A stretch of DNA of 64,000 nt from Spirochaetales bacterium (GTDB taxonomy: Bacteria > Spirochaetota > Spirochaetia > SZUA-6 > RPPD01), in the NCBI GenBank assembly GCA_016929065.1, contig JAFGJO010000034.1:18166-82165 (forward strand), read 5' to 3'. The notes under the pieces were generated by a model that was not told where the DNA came from, made no database searches, and was given only the letters and a program-made list of their open reading frames with translations. How positions within the stretch are numbered: position 1 is the stretch's first letter; the number at the start of each line of letters is the position of its first letter. Of this stretch, positions 43,782-52,272 are shown in pieces. The translations under genes were made by a program, and so were the position numbers.

Positions 43782-44888
43782 TCAGCTTCCGGTATTTGCA
43801 TCCAGAGAATAAGAAATATTTTCATGTTCCTGTCTGTAATGTTCCATTCCGAATTCGATGACTGCATCAATCAATTTCGAGTATTCAAGTCCTCCGGCCT
43901 CGCACATTCGGGGAAACATGCTGATGTGGGTGAAACCTGGAATGGTGTTTATTTCGTTCAGAAACACTTCTCCTGTGTGTTTGTCGAGAAAAAGGTCTAC
44001 ACGCGAGAAACCGGCCACTGTAGCGGCTTTATACGCGTCTGAGGCCATCTTTTTCACGGTATCGGCAACTTCTGGGGACAGATCGGCAGGGATGCACAGG
44101 GATGCGCCGTCTGGATCAAGATATTTCGCGTCATAGCTGTAAAACTCATGTTTCGGAATAACTTCGCCGGGAGTGAAGACAACCGGATTGTCATTGCCGA
44201 TTACCGCACATTCAATTTCACGGGCATTGATGGCCTTCTCAACAAGGACTCTTGAATCATAACTGAAGGCAAGCTGGAGGCCGGCATGAAGGGATTCCCT
44301 GTCGGTTGCTTTTGAAACGCCGACAGACGAACCGGCGCGTATCGGTTTAATAAAGCAGGGATATGAAAATGATGATTCAACCGATGATTGAATTGTCCCC
44401 GGATTTTGCTGGTATTCTGCCTTTCTGATTTCCAGAAAATCCACTACCGGAATGCCGGCATCGCGGAAAATGCGCTTTGCCAGTGTTTTATCCATACACA
44501 CCGCACTTGCACATGTTCCTGCTCCTGCATAGGGGATCGAAAACAGGTCGAGCATTCCCTGCAGGGTACCGTCCTCACCGTATGTACCATGGAGAATCGG
44601 CAGGATAAAATCAATATGAAGAGGCTTGTTTTTGAAAGAAAAACCTTCACCGGGGATCAAATTAATCGGTTCTGGGTTATCAATGATTTCAAGCATTTCA
44701 CCACGTGCAGGATGAGTGCTGTATACAAGCGGGGGCTGAACATGCCAGGTACCGTTTTTTTGTATCCCGATATACAGCAAATGATACTTATCCTTGCTGA
44801 TGTGACGGCTGATCGATGCAGCAGACTGACAGGAAACCTCATGTTCGCCTGATTTGCCGCCGTATAAAATACAAATTGTTTTTTTCAC
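43782..44888 (-). CDS. ddl: D-alanine--D-alanine ligase
   Basis: Ddl makes the D-Ala-D-Ala dipeptide for peptidoglycan. ATP-grasp features are clear: ILYGGKSGEHEVSCQSA at the N terminus, HGTYGEDGTLQGMLDLFSIPYAGAG, CMDKTLAKRIF, FIKPIRAGSSVGVSKA and the C-terminal FLNEINTIPGFTHISMFPRM. Length 368. GTG start with GGGGAGG 5 nt upstream. Downstream of the ParB-like and PBP1A genes on the same strand. Confidence 0.96.
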   Translation of the reverse strand: MKKTICILYGGKSGEHEVSCQSAASISRHISKDKYHLLYIGIQKNGTWHVQPPLVYSTHPARGEMLEIIDNPEPINLIPGEGFSFKNKPLHIDFILPILHGTYGEDGTLQGMLDLFSIPYAGAGTCASAVCMDKTLAKRIFRDAGIPVVDFLEIRKAEYQQNPGTIQSSVESSFSYPCFIKPIRAGSSVGVSKATDRESLHAGLQLAFSYDSRVLVEKAINAREIECAVIGNDNPVVFTPGEVIPKHEFYSYDAKYLDPDGASLCIPADLSPEVADTVKKMASDAYKAATVAGFSRVDLFLDKHTGEVFLNEINTIPGFTHISMFPRMCEAGGLEYSKLIDAVIEFGMEHYRQEHENISYSLDANTGS

Positions 44889-44980
44889 AAAATCCTCCCC
44901 GAAATGAACGATATGCTTTCATGATGAATTTTAATTGTGTTTTTACCATGGCTCTTGTGTGAAAAAAGCAGGGAAGTGGT

Positions 44981-45382
44981 TTAGTCTCTTCGCCTGTTCC
45001 GTTTGAAAAGCCTTCTAAAAAGACGTTTGAAAAAAGTGAGTATTCTGCGGAAAAACCCGGGATTTTTCAGTTTATCCAGCCGCTGGAATCCATACAGGAT
45101 TTCATCCTGGGTCAAATTTGACCTTTGTACGTTTTCTTCCAGCTCAAGTTCCAGCATTTCTGCGTCTTCTTCCTTGTCAATGACGACCGCCTCGATAGTT
45201 GTCCATCCCAGGAATTGTGCTGCAGTAAGCCGCCGTTCGCCTGCAATGAGCTCATTATCCCTGTTGACGATAATCGGAGAGAGCTGTCCGTATTTTTTCA
45301 TGCTGTCTGCAAGTGCCTCAATATCATGAAATACCTTTCGGATACGTTTTCTGACTACAATTGATGCAATCTTGATTCTCAT
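44981..45382 (-). CDS. ParB N-terminal-domain protein with basic amphipathic tail
   Basis: A 133-residue protein. Residues 1-95 are a ParB/Srx-like domain: IRKVFHDIEALADSMKKYGQLSPIIVN, the arginine motif ELIAGERRLTAAQFLGW, and ELELEENVQRSNLTQDE. It lacks the helix-turn-helix and dimerisation domains of true ParB. Instead it ends in an Arg/Lys/Phe-rich helix (FFRRILTFFKRLFRRLFKRN) that could lie on a membrane or bind nucleic acid. No parA is nearby. AAGGA lies 10 nt before the ATG. Its role is unknown. Confidence 0.75.
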   Translation of the reverse strand: MRIKIASIVVRKRIRKVFHDIEALADSMKKYGQLSPIIVNRDNELIAGERRLTAAQFLGWTTIEAVVIDKEEDAEMLELELEENVQRSNLTQDEILYGFQRLDKLKNPGFFRRILTFFKRLFRRLFKRNRRRD

Positions 45383-45452
45383 ATTATTTAATTCCTTGAG
45401 CCACAGTATAATCCCAATTGATAAAAAGGTGAAGAGCAGGGAAGCAGGAAAA

Positions 45453-45491
45453 ATAAAATCCTGCAGAATTTATGTGCCTGCAGGATTTTAT
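45453..45491 (-). terminator. Intrinsic terminator after PBP1A
   Basis: A perfect 14-bp stem (45453-45466 / 45478-45491) with an 11-nt loop. On the minus strand it is followed by TTTTT within 10 nt, 19 nt after the PBP1A stop. It may also act in the other direction. Confidence 0.8.
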
Positions 45492-45509
45492 AAAACCAGA
45501 TACAAATGG

Positions 45510-48191
45510 TCAGTCATCAAGCAGATACTGACGCAGTGCTTCATCCTTCTCGATCTTGGCTTTATCGGGATCAGAATCCTCAACAGTGAGTCCCTTGTCA
45601 GGGTTTTTCTCGAATTCTTCGAAACTCTTCGGCATGCTTCTCGGATCAGGAAGGCCTGAATCGGTGATGTCGGTTACTCCCGCTCCTTCGATGAAATTAC
45701 GGTTGATGTTTTCGCCTCCGGCTGTTTCATGTATCCATAAATCCCTGTGATAGGAACATTCTGTTTCGGGAATATTGTCCTGGTAAAAGAGTTCATTTCG
45801 AATACGATCCTGCGGACAATACGGTGAAGGCAGCTGGCCTGAATCGCGGCACACCGCAACCTCGACAAGTGTATCCGGCTTTACCCATGTATGATTCTGC
45901 TGTATATGGCTGACCCATGCAGGGGGAAGATGCTGTTTCTGTGCGAGCAGTTCAACCATCCGCTGGGAAGATAAAGAGGAAACCGCCGGATTTTCGGAAA
46001 AAAGCGTACTATAAGTTTTATTTTGCTCCTGTTTTTCCTTGTCCATCTGCTTGTGTATCTCGTTCATAAAGGTACCCCAGGCAGGAGACGCAAGGCTCGC
46101 TCCGGTCCGGTTAATTCCCAGTGAACCGCCTCCTTTGTCAAAACCGAACCAGACAGCAGTGGTATAATAGGGAGAAATACCTACTGTCCAGGCATCATGC
46201 CAGTTCTGAGTTGTTCCGGTTTTTCCGCCAAAAGGATATTTCATGTCATTGAGATTTTTTTTGGCAAAGCTGACGGTTCCGTATTCACCGGAACTGATCA
46301 GCATTGACTGCATCAGATATGCAGTTTCTGGCTTCATGAGCTGGGGAAGTCCCTGCTGCCGTAAATCTGCGAGACGTTTTTTCTCAAGATCGAGTATTAC
46401 TTTTCCGTTTCTGTCTTTTACATATAAAATACCAAGAGGAGTGACCCCCCGGCCGCCGTTGGAAAAGGCGGAAAAGGCCTGGCTCATTTTCAGCGGGGAC
46501 GTGTTGACGACCCCAAGCGCCAAAGACCAGTATCTCGGGAAAATTTTCTGAATTTCATTCGGGTCTTTTACATCAAGGAGCCGGGATGCCATGCTGATTG
46601 CAGAATCAAAGCCGATCATTTCCAGTACCTTGATTGACGGGATATTCAATGATTTTGCAATTGCATCACGTGCGGGTACATCGCCGTTATAGACACCGCC
46701 GTAGTTGTTTGGTATATACGGATCTCCGCCCGGCATCTCAAAGTAGATTTGGCTGTCTTTCAGGATTGTCGACGGCATGATTGCGCGGTCTTCAAGCGCA
46801 GCAGAATACAAGATCGGTTTGAATGCCGAGCCCGGATGGACAAAACCCATCGTGGCATAATTTATCTGGTTTTCGGAATTGAATTCCCTGCCGCCGACCA
46901 TTGCATAGATATATCCGGTGTACGGGTCGATACATACCAGAGCGCCCTGGATGGATGATACTTTTGACCGGTCCCTTTTCCATTGATAAACGGATTTTGC
47001 AATCGCACGGGACTGTTTGAATCCGAACATGCTGGAAACCATATCAACGGTTGGATTGGCAATTTCGGAATATTCCTCGATCGTTTCAATCATGTGCCGG
47101 TGCTTGTCTACATGAAGGTGGGGCATATTGAAGCTCAGACCGATAAGATCGATCATGGGAAGATAAAAAGAATCGGTTCCGGTAACCTTGTTTTCCAGTT
47201 CTTTCTCGTAATCCTTGTTGATTTCATCGAGTTTGGTTTTCATGATGTCCTGGGCGACAGCCTGGTAATCAAGATTCAGTGTGGTGTAAATTTCGAGGCC
47301 GTCCTGGAAAATATTCAGGTCGCCGAAGATTTCTTCATCAAGAATTTTCTGGACATAGGAGGTAAAATACGGGGCATGGTCTTCACGCAGTAAAAAAGCA
47401 CCACCCGAGCTCTGTGTAATATCAAAGTTTGCCCAATAATCGTGAAATGACTCTTTCGCCGGTTCTTTCTCAATGTAACCGAGCGCGACCATGTCATCCA
47501 GGATCGTCTCCTGCATTTTTTTTGCCTTGGTCGGTTTTTTACGGGGTGAGTATTCATTCCAGTTTGCCAGCTGGATGACCAGCATGACCGCTTCGGCAGG
47601 TGTGAGTTCCCGCACCGAATGTCCGAAATGAAATTTCGCTGCGGCCTCGACACCATAGCATCCATGTCCGAAATACATCTGGTTCAGATAGAGTTCAAGT
47701 ATTTCGTCTTTCGAGAGCTTTTTTTCCAGCTGCAGCGCATACCACAATTCGACGATTTTCCGCAATACAGTCCGTTCACTTCGGTCGGCATATAACAGAC
47801 CGGCGAGCTGTTGGGTGATCGTGCTGGCTCCCTGCACATGGCCGCCGCTGAGTGTCATGATAGCGGCCCGGAAGGTGCTGATAAGATTAAATCCGTTATG
47901 GCTGTAAAATTCACGGTCTTCACGGGTGAGCAATGCCTGGATCAGGAAGGGGGGCATGTCGTGAATACTGACAATTTCACGTTTCTGTTCGGCAAACAGT
48001 TCGGTGATGAGTCTGCCCTTGATATCGTATATTTTGGAACTCACCGGCATTTTGATTTTGCCGAATTCCGGGTCGTTCATGTTGTTGACCACACCGGCAA
48101 TCGCGATTCCGAGCGTAATTCCTGTAAAAACGGTGACTGCAACAGTCAAACCAAAGAGAATCATGAGTATTCTGTTTCTGTCTATCTTCAT
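45510..48191 (-). CDS. Penicillin-binding protein 1A (bifunctional transglycosylase/transpeptidase)
   Basis: An 893-residue class A PBP polymerising and cross-linking peptidoglycan outside the inner membrane. One N-terminal anchor (about residues 8-33) is followed by the GT51 domain (LLTREDREFYSHNGFN, GASTITQQLAG, KIVELWYALQLEKKLSKDEILELYLNQMYFG). The transpeptidase domain shows the SxxK serine (HPGSAFKPILYS), SLN (IAKSLNIPS) and KTGTTQNWHDAWTVG. A long hydrophilic C-terminal tail of about 150 residues ends it. The start has AAGG 7 nt upstream but also fits a near-leaderless promoter. Confidence 0.95.
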   Translation of the reverse strand: MKIDRNRILMILFGLTVAVTVFTGITLGIAIAGVVNNMNDPEFGKIKMPVSSKIYDIKGRLITELFAEQKREIVSIHDMPPFLIQALLTREDREFYSHNGFNLISTFRAAIMTLSGGHVQGASTITQQLAGLLYADRSERTVLRKIVELWYALQLEKKLSKDEILELYLNQMYFGHGCYGVEAAAKFHFGHSVRELTPAEAVMLVIQLANWNEYSPRKKPTKAKKMQETILDDMVALGYIEKEPAKESFHDYWANFDITQSSGGAFLLREDHAPYFTSYVQKILDEEIFGDLNIFQDGLEIYTTLNLDYQAVAQDIMKTKLDEINKDYEKELENKVTGTDSFYLPMIDLIGLSFNMPHLHVDKHRHMIETIEEYSEIANPTVDMVSSMFGFKQSRAIAKSVYQWKRDRSKVSSIQGALVCIDPYTGYIYAMVGGREFNSENQINYATMGFVHPGSAFKPILYSAALEDRAIMPSTILKDSQIYFEMPGGDPYIPNNYGGVYNGDVPARDAIAKSLNIPSIKVLEMIGFDSAISMASRLLDVKDPNEIQKIFPRYWSLALGVVNTSPLKMSQAFSAFSNGGRGVTPLGILYVKDRNGKVILDLEKKRLADLRQQGLPQLMKPETAYLMQSMLISSGEYGTVSFAKKNLNDMKYPFGGKTGTTQNWHDAWTVGISPYYTTAVWFGFDKGGGSLGINRTGASLASPAWGTFMNEIHKQMDKEKQEQNKTYSTLFSENPAVSSLSSQRMVELLAQKQHLPPAWVSHIQQNHTWVKPDTLVEVAVCRDSGQLPSPYCPQDRIRNELFYQDNIPETECSYHRDLWIHETAGGENINRNFIEGAGVTDITDSGLPDPRSMPKSFEEFEKNPDKGLTVEDSDPDKAKIEKDEALRQYLLDD

Positions 48192-48197
48192 GAGGAT

Positions 48198-48261
48198 ACC
48201 TTATTCAGCGTATAGTTTTTTGTCAATATCCTGCCTGATATCAGGATTTCAGGCAGGATAT
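48198..48261 (-). promoter_or_regulatory. PBP1A promoter abutted by a perfect 13-bp inverted repeat
   Basis: Minus strand TTGACA (48226-48221), 17 bp, TAAGGT (48203-48198), 6 nt before the ATG. Directly upstream, sharing the first -35 base, are perfect inverted arms ATATCCTGCCTGA / TCAGGCAGGATAT (48226-48238 and 48249-48261) with a 10-nt centre. This could be an operator or the terminator hairpin of an upstream transcript. Confidence 0.55.
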
Positions 48262-48391
48262 GAAAAAATATATATAACGAACGCAGGAAATCAGGAAAAG
48301 ATTATAAAAGAATCACTGTGGACTTTACCCTGAAGACTTCCGAGAAGTGCCGGGCTCCGTGAGCTTTGCGTGAACCATTTTAAAAGCAGGC

Positions 48392-48420
48392 AAAAAAAAT
48401 GAGGCTGACAATTGCCAGCC
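48392..48420 (-). terminator. Intrinsic terminator of the candidate RNA
   Basis: Minus strand stem GGCUGG-C / G-UCAGCC around an AAUU loop (48403-48420), then UCA and eight U residues (48399-48392). Confidence 0.7.
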
Positions 48421-48560
48421 CCGTTAGCGTCGGCGAATATAGTAAACTGGGAGGGGAACTATATTATTACCGACACTTTTATTATCGTCTATCTCTTAAT
48501 TTACGTTAGATAATATTTGAAAAAAATACTATCTTTAGTATGTTTTTATCGATTTGTGTT
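48392..48560 (-). ncRNA. Candidate small RNA or PBP1A leader attenuator
   Basis: Bounded by a consensus promoter (48567-48595) and an intrinsic terminator (7-bp stem in 48403-48420 followed by eight U). The body contains, in order: a 6-bp AT hairpin with a following U7 (48520-48541); then a two-part hairpin 48429-48474 (5-bp outer GTCGG/CCGAC and 8-bp inner AATATAGT/ACTATATT stems) whose 14-nt loop reads UCCCCUCCCAGUUU. The loop CCCC can pair with GGGG (48422-48419) at the foot of the terminator stem, an arrangement that could switch termination. No protein frame fits. I do not recognise the family; 6S, tmRNA, SRP and RNase P RNA do not match. Confidence 0.5.
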
Positions 48561-48566
48561 AACATT

Positions 48567-48595
48567 AGTATACCATTCCTGCAACAATTCGTCAA
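48567..48595 (-). promoter_or_regulatory. Consensus promoter of the candidate RNA
   Basis: Minus strand TTGACG (48595-48590), exactly 17 bp, TATACT (48572-48567). It points into a region without any protein gene for about 370 nt. Confidence 0.7.
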
Positions 48596-48640
48596 ATGGA
48601 ACAGTGAAGCAAAATTATATATTTGGATGTTTTTTTTTGG

Positions 48641-49573
48641 CTAATTTCGGAGGAGGGATTCGGGATTTTCTCTTTTTCCCTGTTTTCTGATCTCAAAATG
48701 CAGATGCGCACCGGTTGTTTTCCCTGTAAGACCCACTGTGCCAAGGATCGTACCCGTATCCACGTCCATACCAACACTCACGGCAATCTTCTGCAGGTGG
48801 CCGTACCAGGTTTCATAACCGCTGGAATGGGTGACAATGACATAATTACCCAGAACATCACTGTATCCGCAGAATTTCACCTTCCCGTCACGCGCACTGT
48901 ACACTGCAGATCCGACTGGTGCAGCCAGATCAATTCCGCCATGAAAGGAAGAATGCCCGGTAAACGGGTCTTTACGGTATCCATATGAAGAGGTTTTGAC
49001 TCCCTTTGCGAGAGGAAACCTGAAAAGCAGTTTCAGAAAAAAGGCCCGTTCAATAGGATGAAAACGCTCTCCGGGAAAAAACAAAAACTCATACGGTTTA
49101 TTGTTCTGAAGAATGATAACGGGGATTGGTGTTTTATCTTCTTTCAATCGCCATGCCTGCATGATTGTTTCGAGGTCATTCTCGGGAATTTTCGGGATAA
49201 ACAAACCGGGACAATTCGGAATGAGGAGGTGTTGTGCTGTAGAGTAATCAGCTGAGGTCGGCAATCTGTTCAGGGTTGCAATTGTCTCATAGGGAATATT
49301 CACCCGGGCGGCAAGAGAGAATATTGATTCGTACTCTGTGGGCATGACGGTAAAAAATTTAAGACCGGCGATCGCCTCTGTTTTTCCCCTGCTCGCAGCT
49401 TTATAATACACGGTAATTTCATTCTGCAGCTGTGAAAACAAAACATCACGGGTTGATAACGAGCGAATCTCGGGATATTCGGCGAACAAGGGGAAACTCA
49501 GATAGAAGAGAAAACCCGGGCTACACAGCAGGAACAGGAGCCTTTTTTTTGTCAGACGATCGATACCGCACAT
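48641..49573 (-). CDS. M23 family metallopeptidase with LysM-like domain
   Basis: A 310-residue exported protein: N-terminal signal/anchor (about residues 10-30), a LysM-like segment (about 70-120: FFTVMPTEYESIFSLAARVNIPYETIATLNRLPTS), and a C-terminal M23 domain. Zinc and catalytic residues are in SSFHGGIDLAAPVGSAVYSA (HxxxD) and GAHLHFEIRKQG (HxH). It probably cuts peptidoglycan cross-links, or activates amidases. The start overlaps the upstream membrane gene by 53 nt; a GGGG lies 9 nt before ATG. Last gene of the MCE operon. Confidence 0.88.
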   Translation of the reverse strand: MCGIDRLTKKRLLFLLCSPGFLFYLSFPLFAEYPEIRSLSTRDVLFSQLQNEITVYYKAASRGKTEAIAGLKFFTVMPTEYESIFSLAARVNIPYETIATLNRLPTSADYSTAQHLLIPNCPGLFIPKIPENDLETIMQAWRLKEDKTPIPVIILQNNKPYEFLFFPGERFHPIERAFFLKLLFRFPLAKGVKTSSYGYRKDPFTGHSSFHGGIDLAAPVGSAVYSARDGKVKFCGYSDVLGNYVIVTHSSGYETWYGHLQKIAVSVGMDVDTGTILGTVGLTGKTTGAHLHFEIRKQGKRENPESLLRN

Positions 49574-50177
49574 AGATTACTGCCCCGACCGATACAACAA
49601 ATACTGACTGGAAAGCAAGCCACGGCATATTTCCAGAGAAAAGAAATCCGAACACCCAGTAGAGGGCGTGAATGCCCAGAAGAACGGTGAACACACCAAA
49701 TGTGCCGTTTTTAAGGAGCGTACAGCGGTGTGCGGTAAAAAGAGAAAAAAGCATTCCCGCTTCAAAGCACAGTCCGCCAAAAAAGAAAATATCCATCGAA
49801 ATGTCAGGAATTTCCGAATGCGAAAAAAGAAAGGCAAACAGCAACCCAATAAATATGTGCACGACGCATTGAATGAGAAAATTGACAAGGTGAAATAATC
49901 GTTTGAAAAATTCATCTGCTCTTATCTCTTTTATCGATCGAATCAGGCGGAAAATGAAGAAAATACTCATAAAAACAAGAATGACAATCAGGGTACAGAG
50001 GGCAAACAAATCAGCGTTGAACAATGTAAAACTCCATAAAGGGTAAACAACAAGAAAGGAAAGGAAAGCGATGATTCCTGCAGAAGCAATAAAAAACACG
50101 ATTGTTTTTAAAAAAGCGAACAATTTATGGTGCTTTATTCCAGGGGGTATTGAGGGGGATGCTGATTTGTTTTTCAT
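49521..50177 (-). CDS. Multi-pass membrane protein of unknown function
   Basis: A 218-residue protein with about six transmembrane segments (starting near residues 22, 55, 95, 128, 156 and 180) and a lysine-rich end. No family is recognised. It starts at the base after the TPR lipoprotein stop and overlaps the M23 gene by 53 nt, so it is translated within the MCE operon. Confidence 0.7.
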   Translation of the reverse strand: MKNKSASPSIPPGIKHHKLFAFLKTIVFFIASAGIIAFLSFLVVYPLWSFTLFNADLFALCTLIVILVFMSIFFIFRLIRSIKEIRADEFFKRLFHLVNFLIQCVVHIFIGLLFAFLFSHSEIPDISMDIFFFGGLCFEAGMLFSLFTAHRCTLLKNGTFGVFTVLLGIHALYWVFGFLFSGNMPWLAFQSVFVVSVGAVIYVRYRSSDKKKAPVPAV

Positions 50178-51140
50178 TCAGGGAGAGATCCTTATTTTGA
50201 TTATATCAAGTTGTCTGGTGTATTCTGCAGTTTCTTTTTCCAGCTTGAGCTGACCGGATGTCGCCAGCAATTGCTCGAGAACAGATTTGATTTCACTGTC
50301 GATTGCAAGATTTTTGTAAAGGTCCACGAGCGCCTGGTATATCAGATAAGTCTTCTTGAAAAACTCGTGGGCTTCTTCATATTTTTCCTGTTTTTGTGAT
50401 ATAATTCCCATGGCATAATAATCCTGGGCAATTCCAAGCGAATTTTCCATTTTTTTGTCGTATTCAAGGGCTTTTTGTGCGTAATTAAAAGCCTTGTTGA
50501 AATTTTCCTCTGCTGAGTACAGCGAGGAGAGCATGTAATAGTTTGATGCCACTTCTTCAAAGCGTTTCAGTTTCAGATTGATATCGAGTGCCTTTTCGAT
50601 GTACTTGATCGCCTGTTTCGGTTCGTTATCATGTTTTAGTACTGAACCCATATTATGATACAGAATTGCCAGATCTTCTTCAGGGACGCCCTTGTTTTCA
50701 TGTTTGAGTGCCTCGGTAAAGTATTCCTTTGCCTTATCAAGTTCTCCGTTGTTTAAAAAGACCTCGCCGATTTTTATGGTTGTCTGGGCGAGCAGTACCG
50801 GATGATTGACCTTTTGTGCAATCGTATAGGCAGTGTTGAATTTGTCCATCGCATCCTTGTATTTGCCTTGCGCCATATAGACGCTGCCGATTGAATTATA
50901 GGCATTTGCGATTCCCCATTCATTATCAACCGAAATACTGTGGGCAAGGGCGAGCCAGAAGAAATCCAGCGCCCGGTCATAGAGCCCCTGATTGAATGCG
51001 TCATTGCCGTAGACTGTATATTCTGCAGCGAGTTTCTTTTTTTCTGATACAGAATCAGTCTGCTCAGGCGCTGTCGAGCAGCCGAGAAGGAACACGATGA
51101 AGATGTTTATTATGATTATCTGAAACAAGTTTTTCATCAA
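50178..51140 (-). CDS. TPR-repeat lipoprotein
   Basis: A 320-residue lipoprotein: signal peptide with lipobox VFLLGCS (Cys about residue 21), then at least six tetratricopeptide repeats, e.g. YGNDAFNQGLYDRALDFFWLAL, NSIGSVYMAQGKYKDAMDKFNTAY and HNMGSVLKHDNEPKQAIKYIEKAL. TPRs scaffold protein complexes. The start overlaps the MlaD gene end by 4 nt, which ties it to the transport operon; it may be a periplasmic partner of that system. Confidence 0.85.
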   Translation of the reverse strand: MMKNLFQIIIINIFIVFLLGCSTAPEQTDSVSEKKKLAAEYTVYGNDAFNQGLYDRALDFFWLALAHSISVDNEWGIANAYNSIGSVYMAQGKYKDAMDKFNTAYTIAQKVNHPVLLAQTTIKIGEVFLNNGELDKAKEYFTEALKHENKGVPEEDLAILYHNMGSVLKHDNEPKQAIKYIEKALDINLKLKRFEEVASNYYMLSSLYSAEENFNKAFNYAQKALEYDKKMENSLGIAQDYYAMGIISQKQEKYEEAHEFFKKTYLIYQALVDLYKNLAIDSEIKSVLEQLLATSGQLKLEKETAEYTRQLDIIKIRISP

Positions 51141-52111
51141 AATTCCTTGTCCCTGAATCCTTTGAGTGTCGACGGCTGTGTGCGTTCCTCGGAGATCCCG
51201 CCGGAAATGAGCGGATTGTTTTTCAATCCTTCAAGAACATCCTGTCCCATTTCGAGCGTTGTCCGGCTTTTTTCAATAAGCCCGGATATCTGCGGAGCCT
51301 GACCGCTGATAAATTCACTGAATTCCTTCAATTTCTGGATGCCAGTCTCAACGTCTTTCAGTATTTTCACAATTGCAGGATACACGGTTTCACCAGTTGG
51401 GTCGAGAAGCCGGGGAATGAGTCCGTCAACTTCGCGGGTGAGCTTTTCCAGGTTCTGGATTGTTGCAGCGAGCTCATTGACAATCGTCCCGATACTTCCA
51501 TAGCCTTTGCCTTCAAGGGCAGCGTTCAACGCGACAGTGGTGGCAGAAAGACTTTTTACCATTTCATCAAGTTCATCGGCGTTTGATTTCAGCAGTTCGT
51601 TAAACTGCCCGGTAATTCCCTCAATATTGGAAATAATAGCAGATATTGAATCATCACTCCGGGTGGGCCGGTCGGCAAGTCCAAGCGCAATGATAGCCTG
51701 CCCCTGGTCCGAACCGAATGCGGGAATGATGGAGTTTTCCGGCAGGGGGACAAGGGAGGTGATTCCCGGGTAAAACACCAGTGAGCTGCCCAGCGGGCTT
51801 GAAGCCAGTTCTATTACCGAGTTCGCCGTAACTTTTTTCCGGTGTTCATCAAAAATATAAAACAAAAGCTCAACATCGTTGCGGGAGTTCAGACGGACAT
51901 TGGCAACTTTCCCGATTTCAAAACCTTTGTAGGTAATTCCCATACCGCGGGTCAATCCTTTTGCAGTCTGGAAACGTGCCACATAACTCCAGTTTTTTGC
52001 AAACCACCTCTGGTTTGCACCAAGAACAAAGACAATACCAAGAAGCCCGATAATCGCGACAATAATAAATAAACCGACAATTTTGTCGGCAAAACGGATT
52101 TTGAATTTCAT
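51137..52111 (-). CDS. MCE/MlaD-domain protein
   Basis: A 324-residue inner-membrane-anchored protein: one transmembrane helix (about residues 10-30), then a single MCE domain (YVARFQTAKGLTRGMGITYKGFEIGKVANVRLNSRNDVELLFYI). An extended helical C-terminal part (residues 150-300) is predicted to form the tube or needle typical of MlaD/PqiB relatives. MCE proteins bind phospholipids between inner and outer membranes. It is encoded with MlaE and MlaF relatives upstream. Confidence 0.9.
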   Translation of the reverse strand: MKFKIRFADKIVGLFIIVAIIGLLGIVFVLGANQRWFAKNWSYVARFQTAKGLTRGMGITYKGFEIGKVANVRLNSRNDVELLFYIFDEHRKKVTANSVIELASSPLGSSLVFYPGITSLVPLPENSIIPAFGSDQGQAIIALGLADRPTRSDDSISAIISNIEGITGQFNELLKSNADELDEMVKSLSATTVALNAALEGKGYGSIGTIVNELAATIQNLEKLTREVDGLIPRLLDPTGETVYPAIVKILKDVETGIQKLKEFSEFISGQAPQISGLIEKSRTTLEMGQDVLEGLKNNPLISGGISEERTQPSTLKGFRDKEF

Positions 52112-52272
52112 GATATCCCTGATACTCCATTATTGTGATGAAGGAAAAGCATTCGTTCCCTGTACACGCTGATCATGCATTAATAATAGTATACCCGGGA
52201 AATAATTACAACATGGAGCTGAATTGAAATCAGGTGTTCTGTTCAATCAACGCTGCTATTTCATAAAAAATA

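Noticed and set aside
43779..43784. Possible fused or frameshifted gene where two stops abut
   Set aside because: The two genes are on opposite strands, each complete for its own frame; the stops simply touch.
48392..48560. 6S, tmRNA or SRP RNA identity for the candidate RNA
   Set aside because: The ends do not pair into a long rod as in 6S, there is no tRNA-like end or tag frame, and the SRP tetraloop and motif are absent.
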